The notes beneath the pieces are model-generated. The model searched no databases. It saw only the letters and a program-made list of their open reading frames with translations, and was not told where the DNA came from. Below are positions 46,072 to 56,300 of a DNA stretch of 64,000 nucleotides, piece by piece (the first letter of the stretch is position 1; every line of letters starts with the position of its first letter). Origin of the DNA: Spirodela intermedia (Eukaryota > Streptophyta > Magnoliopsida > Alismatales > Araceae); NCBI GenBank assembly GCA_902729315.2, contig LR746269.1, positions 8,716,231 through 8,780,230 of the forward strand, in the 5' to 3' direction. The translations under genes were made by a program, and so were the position numbers.

Positions 46072-48087
46072 CTAACTGGTGGCATCACCATCGTGAGAGT
46101 CAACCAGAGCGGTCAGGAGGCGATCGGTCGTCCCAGAGACGGCGGCGTTGACGAGGACGTTCCACGTGGCGATGCTGGGAGCGATCTCCTCTTCCCTCAT
46201 CCTCTCCAGGTACACCGCCGCCTCCGCCGTCCTCCCCAGCCGGCAGAGCCCCCACATGAGGCTCGTGTACGTGTACACGTCCCGCCGGCATCCCTCCGCC
46301 GGCATCTTCTCCGCCACCGCGGCGGCGCCGTCCACCTCCCCTTCCTCGCAGAGCCCCTGAATGAGGCTGTTGAAGGTCACCGCGTCCGGGGAGATCCCGC
46401 TGGCGACTATCCTCCCCAGCTGGCCCCACGCGACCCTCGTCATCCCTACCGAGCAGAAGCCATGGATGATCACGTTGTGGGTCACCACGTCAAAGGCCAC
46501 GTTGCTCTGCTTCATCTCCTCCGTCAGGAGCGCCGCCGCGGTGGCGGCGCCGCCGCGGAAGAGCCCGGCGAGGAGCGCGTTGTAGGTGGCGGTGCTTGGT
46601 GGGGCGCCGCCGCTGGTTTTCATCTCCCGCAGCAGCTCCCCCGCCTGCGCCGCCCTGCCGGCGGCGCAGAGGCCGCTGATCATCGCGTTGTAGGTCACCG
46701 TGTTCGGCGGGCAGCCCGCGGAGCTCATGCTGCGCAGGAGCTTGTGGGCCTCGTCGAGCCTGGAGTTCCGGCAGAGGGCGTCGACCATGGCGGTGTACGC
46801 CACCACGTTGGGCCTGCAACCATCGGAGACCATCTGGTGGAAGAGGGCGGCGGCGCCGGCGGGATCGCCGTCGCGGGAGAGGGCGGCGATAAGGGTGCTG
46901 AAGGTGGCGGCGGTGGGAGGTGGGCGGCGGCGGCGGCGCATGGAGTGGAAGAGCTCGAGGGCCATGGCGGTGGCGCCGGAGTTGCAGAGCCCGTGGAAGA
47001 GGACGTTGTAGGCGACGGCGGTGGCGGCGCATCCCTCGGCCAGCATCCCCCGCCACACGCGCAGTGCCTCCTCGATGCCGCCGCCACCCCCGGCTCCGGC
47101 GAGGAGGGCCCTCACCAGCGGTGCGAAGGTCTGCGCGGTGGGGACGAAGCCCCGGAGGAGCAGCTGAGCAAGGACGGCCATGGCGAGCTTCAACTCGCCG
47201 GCGACGGCGAGGAGGTTGATGACGGTAGAGAAGGTCACCGAATTAGGCTTTGCTCCACGGGAGGCCATCTCCGCCAGCAGGGAGTTGACCTCCGCTACCC
47301 TGCCGGCTCTTCCCATGGCGTGGATGATGGCGTTGTAGGCAGCGGCGGGGGGCTGGAGTTCCGCCACCAAGGCCCGCGCCGCCGCGAGTTCGCCGGAGTC
47401 GCATAGGCCGGAGACGACGGTGGAAAAGCTGACCTCGTCGGGGGGACAGCCGCAGCCGGCCATCTCCGCCAGGAGCCGGCGGGCGGCGGCGAAGCGGCGG
47501 CGGCGACAGAGCGCGCTGAGGAGGACGTTGAAGGTGAAGACGTTGGGGCGGAGGCCCTCCTCCCTCATGTTCTGGTAGACGGCGGCGACGGCGGTGAAGC
47601 TGCCGGAGCGGAGGAGGGCGTGGAGGAGGTGGTTGTAGAGCCTGACGGTGGCGGCGCAGCCCAACTCCTGAAGGCGGTAGAAGAGTTGCAGGGCGCGGTT
47701 GCCGGCGCCGGAGAGAGCGAAGGCGCGGAGGACGGCGGCGAGGGTTTGCTCGCCGCAGGGGATGCCGGAGAGCTTCATCTCCTGGAGGAGGCAGAGGGCG
47801 AGGTCGGTCTCGCCGTCGAGGGCCAGCCGCTCGACGGCGGCGTGGAAGGTGAGGGCGTTGTGACGGAAGGCGCCGCCCACCGCAACGGATCGGAAGTACG
47901 CCAGCGCCGCCGCGGAGTTGCCCTCCCCCCGAAGCCGCCGCAGGACCTCCCGCTCCGCCGGCGAGGAGGCGGCGGCGCCCCCGGGTGTCGAGGAGAGATC
48001 TCGGCGGTAGGGTTGGGGGGGCTTCTTCTCCTTCTGCAGGGGCAGTAGCAAGAGGGAAGGGCCCTCCCGCAGACGGCGGCGCAGCAT
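46072..48087 (-). CDS. P-class pentatricopeptide repeat (PPR) protein
   Basis: One intronless frame of 671 residues. The Arg/Leu-rich start (MLRRRLREGPSLLLLPLQKE) looks like a mitochondrial presequence. From about residue 75 to the end it consists of 35-residue PPR units in a near-continuous array of roughly fifteen, with typical phrases such as YNHLLHALLRSG, PNVFTFNVLLSALCR, PNSVTFSTVINLLA, PNVVAYTAMVDALCRNS, PNTVTYNAMISGLC and PDAVTFNSLIQGLCEEG. No E or DYW tail is present, which places it in the P class whose members bind organelle RNA to aid stability, splicing or translation. The layout resembles Arabidopsis At3g48810, an assignment from memory of the family. The gene is extremely GC-rich (GGC/GCC-rich codons), and this produces long false frames on the other strand. 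Confidence 0.95.
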   Translation of the reverse strand: MLRRRLREGPSLLLLPLQKEKKPPQPYRRDLSSTPGGAAASSPAEREVLRRLRGEGNSAAALAYFRSVAVGGAFRHNALTFHAAVERLALDGETDLALCLLQEMKLSGIPCGEQTLAAVLRAFALSGAGNRALQLFYRLQELGCAATVRLYNHLLHALLRSGSFTAVAAVYQNMREEGLRPNVFTFNVLLSALCRRRRFAAARRLLAEMAGCGCPPDEVSFSTVVSGLCDSGELAAARALVAELQPPAAAYNAIIHAMGRAGRVAEVNSLLAEMASRGAKPNSVTFSTVINLLAVAGELKLAMAVLAQLLLRGFVPTAQTFAPLVRALLAGAGGGGGIEEALRVWRGMLAEGCAATAVAYNVLFHGLCNSGATAMALELFHSMRRRRRPPPTAATFSTLIAALSRDGDPAGAAALFHQMVSDGCRPNVVAYTAMVDALCRNSRLDEAHKLLRSMSSAGCPPNTVTYNAMISGLCAAGRAAQAGELLREMKTSGGAPPSTATYNALLAGLFRGGAATAAALLTEEMKQSNVAFDVVTHNVIIHGFCSVGMTRVAWGQLGRIVASGISPDAVTFNSLIQGLCEEGEVDGAAAVAEKMPAEGCRRDVYTYTSLMWGLCRLGRTAEAAVYLERMREEEIAPSIATWNVLVNAAVSGTTDRLLTALVDSHDGDATS

Positions 48088-48600
48088 CGGCCGCCGCCGC
48101 CCTCTCCACCGCCGGCCACTGCGGCTGCAGAGGTAGCTAAGGAGGGTTTCGGAGGAATGGCAGCGAATGATTTCAGCCGCAGCCGATATGAGTTCGGGTC
48201 CACTGCGCCGTCGTCTCCCTTCACTTGGGGATCCGATATGTAAGGAGAAAGTAGAGATAGAGAGAACAGAGAGACAGAGAGAGAGAGACAGCAGGGTTTT
48301 GGAAACATCAAGGCCTCATCTTTTGTCAATACCCAGCAGTCCCAATAACATCCTCACGACCACCATGGTCGACTCTCTCTCTCTACAATGCAGGGCACCC
48401 GTACTCTATGCAGTTCTAGAAAAGAAGAGAGATAAGATAGCGAGAGAGAGAGAGATTCCCTCCCTCCCTCTCCCTCATATCTCCAAAGCTAAACAAAAGT
48501 CCGAACTTGGGCAATCCTCGCACATTCAATAAATCAGCAAAGTCCGAACTTACCTCTCCGGCAATTATCAATCGCCCGCCGCCGGTCAACGGAGTGAGAC
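48088..48600. other. Intergenic region between PPR and LSM8 genes
   Basis: It carries the 5' leader of the PPR gene and short (GA)n runs near 48245–48290 and 48440–48455. The phrase AAGTCCGAACTT occurs twice, at about 48497 and 48540, and is nearly self-complementary. No gene was recognised. Confidence 0.6.
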
Positions 48601-48895
48601 TCAGTGGATGACGGGCTTCAGCGGGTGGGCCCGCAGCTTGGACAGGTCCAGGTTGGCGTCCAGCTCCTCGTCCAGCTCCCCGATCACACTTCTGCAGAGA
48701 GAGAAATAATTACCATGCATCAGGTCCAAAAAATTCAAGAACTTCTGCGTATGAGGGGGGCAGGTTTCTTCTTACATGTTGTCGCCCCTGATGATGTACA
48801 AGCCCAGGACCAGTTGCTGGACACCTTCCTGCGAGTCAAAGATCTTCAGGTTACGCAAGAAAGATAGAGAGAGAGAGGGAGAGAGGGAGAGAGGG

Positions 48896-48941
<46 letters not shown>

Positions 48942-50758
48942 TTTATTTATTTACTCCTTTGAAGGGGATTCTTGAGCTAATATGGGTATCAAACACTATG
49001 ATTTCCCCAGAAAAAATGGTGTCTGGCTTAGGATCTCGGATTTTAGAGTTTCGGATTTACAAATTGGGGTCGAAGGTCAGCTCTAGGGTTTAGGGTTTGG
49101 GGTTTTTGCTTTAGGGTTTTGAAAAATAGATTTTAAAAGTCTCGTTTTTTCCCCCCTCCCCCCCATTCAAATTAGGATTATATCATACAGCAACGAGATT
49201 AGCGTTACCTGTCTCTGGGCTTCCCAACGAACCATGAAAAATGTAAAGAACCTCTACAACTCACTCAGGCCCCCCCTCAAGAACCTCGGTCTGAATGAAT
49301 CCCACAGGAGGAAACCTCCACTATATCCAGAAAACCCTGTAAGCTTCTCGATGCTGACATGCAGTGGGCCCATTCATATAGATACCACATGATATAAAAT
49401 TTCCAAATTCAGTATCATCACAGTCGTTGGGCCTTCTTCCGTCAACCTAGGGCTTGTTAGAGATTCCCAAAGTCCAAGATGCTTCAAAGAGAGTTTTATT
49501 CGAAGATCTTGCAGATCCATATATATATATATATATGTATATAATTGTGAGATGGATTTGGGAAGCCTCTGACAAGGCTTGATCAAATTAGCACTTACCA
49601 TTTACAAACTAGGTTCAGAAGATATTGTTTAACTTATTGACCCATCACGGATCAAGTAAACTTTCTAATTCGCTAAGATTTGTCCAAATCACAGCATGTA
49701 CTAAACAGATCAGGCTAAATATCCATGACGAATGATGCCGAGGCTTCTCAACTAGTGTAACGACATGATGCTCGGTTATGTAGCTGTTCACTAGTTTTCC
49801 ATAGATGTATGGATATGTATGTAAGACACAGCTAGGCACCTGCCCACTTGGAAGAGTCTAAAGATTTCAGGGTGAAATGACTGGAAACCTCTCTGTTGAA
49901 CAGGTTATCAAAAGAATATGAAACCTGAGATAAGAAAGGAAGGGCAAACCTTTGTTGAATAGACTCGCTCGTGTGATTCGTCTAGAATAATGTTTGTGGC
50001 CTGGTCAAACCCTTTCAAAATTCCCTGCAGAAGGTGATGGCCATCAGAGTTAGCAGAGAAGCTGAAGCATGGAGATATTGCCATGAAATTTCTCTAGTTG
50101 AAACAGATGAAGCCAATCGGCCAGTTTATTGACTTCGCTGAAAGTTCAGGGAGGGGGAAGCAGCGACAAGAGCATCTGAGAATCGAAGACGAAGTGTCTG
50201 AAAATTCTTATTATATTGAAAATTTTGATCAATACTTTGGAGTACCACGTTGTCTGAGTCCAAAAAAAAGAAAAAGAGTATCTTCACCATTTACTGGAAT
50301 TTAAAAACACAGACGCGATTAACTTTTCCTTTAAAAGAGATATGATTATCAACAACACTATGAGGAGTTGGAGAAGGTCGTGAAGAACGCTTCAGTACTC
50401 ACTATAATATTTCTTCCATCATTAGTGATCACTGATATCGTTTCTGCAAATGGAAAAGATAAGATCAATGACTGACTTGAAAAAATCGCTTCAAGTTAGG
50501 AGCAGAAAGTCCCAAATCAGAACTAAAACATGGAAACGAGGTATTCAGACAGCGCATCATCGATGGTAGATCTCATAATTGAGATAAAGCCACTAAACTA
50601 AATCCTGATGACCGAGTTGACAGGCTACTCGGCAGGCCTGCTTAAACTCAACCATATCGTGTGATCTGAAAGCTGAACTTGAATGAAAAGAAGACATAAA
50701 CATGAACTGGAAGCCACATACGATCTACAAGTGACTCAAGCCCTGGACCAGCAGACAT
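48601..50758 (-). CDS. LSM8: Sm-like protein LSM8
   Basis: Five exons on the minus strand (50722–50758, 50403–50443, 49950–50024, 48776–48828, 48601–48691) join in frame to 98 residues, the typical LSM8 length. LSM8 defines the nuclear LSM2–8 ring that binds the 3' oligo-U end of U6 snRNA and supports pre-mRNA splicing. The Sm1 motif covers about residues 11–45 (SLVDQTISVITNDGRNI, GILKGFDQATNIILD). ESHERVYSTKEGVQQLVLG follows, with Sm2 as LYIIRGDN. The end, GELDEELDANLDLSKLRAHPLKPVIH, is diagnostic of LSM8. The start MSAGPGLESLVD is a clean match to the family start. A 5' UTR exon probably lies near 51510–51640, ending at CAGTCTG before a GT donor. Confidence 0.96.
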
Positions 50759-51674
50759 TCTGGAACTTCACCAAATCCTCAGAAGCAAGGGGTTGACCCT
50801 TCAATGGAATCGCGATTTCGCCACCGAACTTTCTGTGCCAAACACAGTCACGTAGTTAGCACCTGATACAATGCAAGCTTCCAACAGAGTGTATATAAAA
50901 AGTTACTGCGAGTAAGAAAAAAGAAACGACCGCACAACCCCAAACAAATTCTCCCACGGATAGCATACACAACTCTCCTCCGGCGAAATTATGCAGACTG
51001 GAGGGTCATGATCCTCGTCCTGCAGGATATAGAAGAACATAAAACGAGGCACAGCTGGCTCGGCAAGCCTCTCCAAATGCAGCTCGCGCCTCCTCTCTCC
51101 CAGGCTGGCGATTCATGAACCAAGACAGCCTGCTCCAATAAAACCTCCGGAGAAAAAACCGTCCCTCCCATCAGAATAACCTGAATATGAACAAGCATAT
51201 CGATCCCGCGCCCAACCCACGGCAGCCTGCTGACATCCCATTGGACCTTTCCTGCAACTTACCAGACACAATTCCCCAGCTTCCGCATCGATGGAAGCTT
51301 CCTCAGATACATACAAAACGACACCGAAGCCTAAAAATCGACCGAGCCGAAACGATCCTCTTAGGAAGGATACCATAAAAACCCTGGGACAGCTGAGAAC
51401 AGGAGAAAAGGAACAAATCGAAGAGAGGAAAACGAGACAAGTTCCACAATGGAGAAGCAAAAACGCAGAGGGGGAAAAGAGAGGCGGAGAGAGAATACCA
51501 GACTGTTGATGCAGCGGCTGCGCGGTGGAGAGGAAGCAGGAGCCACCGTACGGTGCAGAGGGCTGGCTTCTGCGAGCAGAGGAGACCTGAGCCAGGGCTG
51601 GGTGGGGGAGAAGACGAGTAGGGTATTTCTTCTTTACCCTTATTGGGCCGGTGACGACTTTAAGGCCCAATAAG
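50759..51674 (-). promoter_or_regulatory. LSM8 5' UTR, likely leader intron and promoter
   Basis: No independent gene was recognised. In minus-strand sense a likely untranslated first exon ends at about 51510 (CAGTCTG|GTATTC). The 185-residue minus frame at 51113–51670 has no family features and starts in this leader. The promoter edge carries the inverted GGCCCAATAAG pair listed separately. Confidence 0.5.
51639..51674. promoter_or_regulatory. Perfect 11-bp inverted repeat CTTATTGGGCC / GGCCCAATAAG
   Basis: CTTATTGGGCC at 51639–51649 and its exact reverse complement at 51664–51674 are separated by 14 bases. GGCCCAAT/GCCCA elements are typical of promoters of plant growth and ribosome-linked genes bound by TCP factors. 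It lies just upstream of the presumed LSM8 transcription start. Confidence 0.55.
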
Positions 51675-51918
51675 TATCTCTCTCTCTCTCTCTCTCACGC
51701 GCGCTTAATATTGGTAGTACTCTAAACCTCCCCTAAATCTCCTTTTTTCTCTCTCCCTTTCTCTCCTTCTCTTCCTCTTCTCTATCTCTCCTTCTCTTCC
51801 TCTCTCTATCTCTCTCTCTCGCGCTCTCTCCCCCTATCTCTCTCTCTATCTCTCCCTTTCTCTCCTCTATCTCTCCTTCTCTCCCTCTCTCTCTCTCTCG
51901 CTTGCTCTCTCTTTTCCC

Positions 51919-51962
<44 letters not shown>

Positions 51963-52252
51963 CTCTCCCTGTCTCTCTCCCTATCTCTCTCTATCTCCCT
52001 CCCTATCTCTTTCTCTGCCTATCTCTCCCTCTCTCTCTCTGTCCTCTCTTTCTCTCTCCCAACTTCTCTTCCTCTGCCTCTCTCTTCCCCTATTTCTCTC
52101 TCTCTGCCAATCTCTCCCTCTCTCTCTTTCTCACCCCCGTCTCTCTGTCTACGCTCTCTCTTTATCCTCTCTCTCTATCCTCTCGCTCTCTCTCTGCCCT
52201 CTCCCTCTCAGCTTCCGTCTCCCTACTCTCTCTCTCCTTGTCCACCCTCCCC
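51675..52252. repeat. Long polypyrimidine (CT-rich) tract
   Basis: About 575 bases are almost purely C and T on the plus strand, built of (CT)n blocks with CTAT, CCT and CTTT interruptions. Such homopurine–homopyrimidine tracts can form triplex (H-DNA). The 128-residue Leu/Ser frame at 51902–52288 is an artefact of this tract. Confidence 0.9.
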
Positions 52253-52862
52253 CCCCGCCCCCTTCTAACTACGTTAACGGGGGCCTAAACATAATCTCTG
52301 GTTCATGGGGAGTCATCCTACAAAAAACAAAGATATGGGGAGTATTTTGTAATTTGAGCTGCCCCAGCGTAATTTAAAAAAAAAACCGTGGCGTCGGGAA
52401 ACTCCGAAAATAAAAAATAAGAGTCGGCGTATTTTTTATTATTTCCACGGCGCCGAGATCCTCGCCCCCGAGAAAAATATAATTCGCGACGTACGACGTT
52501 GACATCACAAGTCAACGACATGTCAACCGTAGGCTCCAAATCTGCGGGGAGTCGTCGAAGGAGGCGTCGTGGTCAGACCGTCCTACTATTTTGGGGAAGC
52601 TGGAGAGGCACCGCCGGAGAAGCTGGCGGAGCTTAAGCGGCGCCGCCGCTTCTGCCAACTGAGCAACTCGCAGTTGACCGCCAAGTGGATGATGCCATGT
52701 GGATAAAAAATGAAAAATAAGTTGAAAAATATATGCCATGTTAAGCGCGTAATAATTTAAAAATAAATAGTAAATGAGATCATGTGGGAGGGGTGACTGT
52801 GCCTGTGCGTGTTGGGTGTGGCGGAGGTAGGCAACGAGGGAATCTCCTCTGCCCCGAGGGGT

Positions 52863-52907
<45 letters not shown>

Positions 52908-53398
52908 GAGAGGAAGAGAGACAGAGAGACAGAGATAGGAAGAGAGAGAGGGAGAGCTTTCGAAAAGGCCCCCGGCTTTTGGCTGGGATGATGGGCCCCA
53001 TCGGATCTGCACTCCATTAATAGAGCGGGGGCATCCGCTCGATCGCAGATCTGACCCTCTCTCTCTCTACACACTATATTCTCTCTCTACTCTCTCTCTC
53101 TCTCTACGCTCCTGTCCCGGTTCTCCGGGCATTTCGTCCCATTTTCTCCGGCTTTCTTTCGGGCTGGCGAATTCCAAAGGGGGCGAGAGGACCCACGGGC
53201 GGGGGAGATGAGTTAGAGAGGGGGCCAGCGGCGGATCCCCACCGGCGGCGAGCAGCCGGACCGGAGCCATGAGACCTTGCTGGAGGCCCCGATCGGAGGT
53301 TGGGGCGACAATGGTGTGGCGTCTGCGCGAGCATCGGGAATTCCGGTAGTCGAGTTGCATTGTTCTAGGTGGGGGATCGGATGCGGAGGTAGAGGGTG
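52253..53398. other. Intergenic region and NPGR promoter/5' UTR
   Basis: It contains a (GA)n run at about 52866–52899, CT-rich leader sequence at 53056–53106, and three W-box-type TTGAC/GTCAA cores between 52497 and 52530. GC content rises toward the start codon. No gene was recognised; frames on both strands are low-complexity. Confidence 0.55.
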
Positions 53399-56300
53399 AT
53401 GGCTCGGAGCCGGCAGTCGATGGGAGTAGGGTTCTTCGACGACGAGGATGGGGATGTGTCGTTCGGGGATGGGACGTCATCGGTGGGGGAAATGTTCGGG
53501 AATGGCGGCTGCGGGAAGACAGTGGCGTCGGGATCGTCGGATGGGGACGGACGCATGGTCGATGACGGCAATATCCAGGAGGCCGAGTCCTCCCTCCGTG
53601 AGGGCCTCTCCCTTAATTATGAGGTCCTGCCCAGTCTGTCTTCTCTCCCTTTCTCTATTACTTCTTTCAGTCCTCGCACACATTTTGGTTTTCTCTTTGG
53701 CATCGATTCCTGAAGAAGAGTTAGTAATTCTGCGTATTGAAGGGATTTTGTAGTTCTACTTGTGGTACTTTTTCTCCACGAATGCATGGTGAATGATCGT
53801 GTGGGATGCCTTTCAAATCTGTGTACGAAGTCTGCATTTTCGCACAATAGATCGTTCTAATCTGGCTTGTTTTCGAAACAGTATCACTGTTCTGCACAAG
53901 AGGTTTACGTCAAAATAGGATGCCCTCATTCTCTGGTATTCTCCCGGGGACCAGTTTGGATGGGCTACGCAGAATCTGCCTAGCCTCCATCTTCATGTTA
54001 ATGGCTTATTTTGTGCACAATCTGAGATCAGCTGTAGTTAACTCTTAGCTATTTTTAGGCTTTCAGTTGTCTTGGGAGACGAGAAAAGAGGATTTATCTG
54101 GTTTTCTGTTCACTGTTTCTCCTCTAGCAGGTCTGTATGAAATTCATAACATTTTGTTAGAAAGTAGAAACATGATGATCTTCTCTTCTGGTTGCATGGA
54201 ATTAAGTACGTTTGCATCTTTTGAGAATGTGGAGACACTAATTTTGTGATCTCCTTTGCCTATCATTCTCAGGAAATAAAGCTGCAATCTAATTATGAGA
54301 GATGTGCGTGCATTCTTTCTCTTACATCACTCTAGTTTGATGGAAGAAGCGTACAAAGTTTACAAGATATCACCAGTTGAGGCTTTTAGTTCTTGAAAAT
54401 TCTTTCCGTCTCAGCCAGATTACTTGGTTGAAGTTCAGCTTTGCTCCAAGATTTGTCACTTTTGAGACATTTGGGGGATGTCTGAAGATTGAGACTGCAG
54501 TAACTAGAGGCAAAGTCTTCTTTTGTGGGCTTCTTAGCTTAAATGCAGTGCGTAGATTTTGGCTGCTGAAAATTTGGAATCGTTATATTGGGACATAAGC
54601 AGATCCAATTGAATAATTTTTGGGTTAAAGTAGATTCATAGTAGGTTATATGTAAATTTATAGTATCTTATTGACTTGATTGTTGGGGAAAGTTTTTAAG
54701 GGTAGCTTATCTCATAGCTCGTATCAGGGTTTTAGTAACTAGCAGAAAATTCTTTTCGAGTTCTAATTGAATATTTTTATTAGATGAGAGGGGATAGTTC
54801 GTAAATACTACCCTCCCTTTGGAGGTACTCCTTTCAAAGTGCTATAAATACTCGAGATATTTGAGATATGACTGCAAGATATCTCTTCCTCCCTCTCTGT
54901 GTGTGCCGAAACCCACCTCTCTTCCCAACCTCCTCCCCGGGTTGCCCTCCCAACTGGCAACACCGGCACCACCGTGATCACACTTTCAGGTTTAATGCTT
55001 TGTAAGGAGAACCTTTCTGAGCCGCTGACTTAAGACGTCAGCAATACCATATTTATTGTCACCGTTTTGTTCCCTTTCCTAGTTTTCTTTTAATATCACA
55101 AATGAATAGACCTACGTACATCTAAATGTACCGGGAAGCAACATTAAATTAAAAAAATATATTGAAAGGTTTTATACATCTCAAATAGTATATGCGTTTC
55201 TCCAAAACCATCTATGTTTAACTTGATCATGAACTGTCAAGGTAAAATTATTTAAATGATATTGTGATTTCATGATAGTTAATTTCGTTATCAAATAAGC
55301 TTTTTCTCTCTTAGATGACTTGGTTAAATTACATTTTCCCTGGCATTCATATTGCTAAATGGGATTGATGAACAACTCTTGCCAGTTGGTTTTCTACTTT
55401 ACACTTTTATGTTCTAACTAGCTGTTATCACTTATAAATACTTCAATTTATTGCAGGAGGCAAGAGCTCTACTAGGGAGGCTAGAGTATCAGAGGGGCAA
55501 TGTGGAAGCTGCTCTTCGAGTCTTTGATGGGATAGACCTTCAAGCTGCTGTACAACGCTTGCAATCTACCTTTTCTGAAAAGCAACAATCTAGAAGAAGT
55601 CGATCCCGCAGTGATTCTCAGCATTTAGTCTCACAGCATGCTGCAAGCCTCGTTCTTGAAGCCATTTATCTGAAGTCCTTATCTCTTCAAAAACTTGGAA
55701 AAGTCACTGGTAAGAGCTATTTGAAGCTGGATGTCCTTTTAATTAAGTTAGTCTATAAGATTTAGTTACTGACGTCTAGGGTGCCCTTTTTTTGCAGAGG
55801 CTGCTCAAGAATGTAAGAGCGTTCTTGATGCTGTTGAGAAGATATTCCAGCATGGGATTCCTGATGTGTTGGTGGACAATAAGCTGCAAGAAACAGTTAG
55901 TAGGGCTGTAGAGCTCCTTCCAGAACTTTGGAAGCAGGCCGGACACTATCAAGAAGCTATGTCTTCTTATAGACGCGCTCTGCTCAGTCAGTGGAATCTA
56001 AACAATGAGTGCTGTGCAAGGATACAGAAAAGGTTTGCCGTGTTTTTGTTGTATGGTGGTGTAGAAGCTGGTCCGCCAAGTTTGGCTGCTCAGATAGATG
56101 GTTGCTTTGTGCCAAAGAATAATCTTGAAGAGGCAATTCTGCTTCTGTTGATATTGTTAAGGAAATGGTACCTTGGTAAGATGGAATGGGATCCGTCGGT
56201 TATGGAGCATTTCACCTTTGCATTGTCTATATGTGGTCAGACTTCGATATTAGCGAGGCACTTTGAAGAAGTCTTGCCTGGCATATATTCACGTACTGAA

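Noticed and set aside
46003-47406. 467-residue frame on the plus strand
   Set aside because: It is antisense to the PPR gene, whose GC-rich third positions remove stops on the other strand. Its translation has no family features.
51902-52288. 128-residue Leu/Ser-rich frame
   Set aside because: Translation of the polypyrimidine tract, not a gene.
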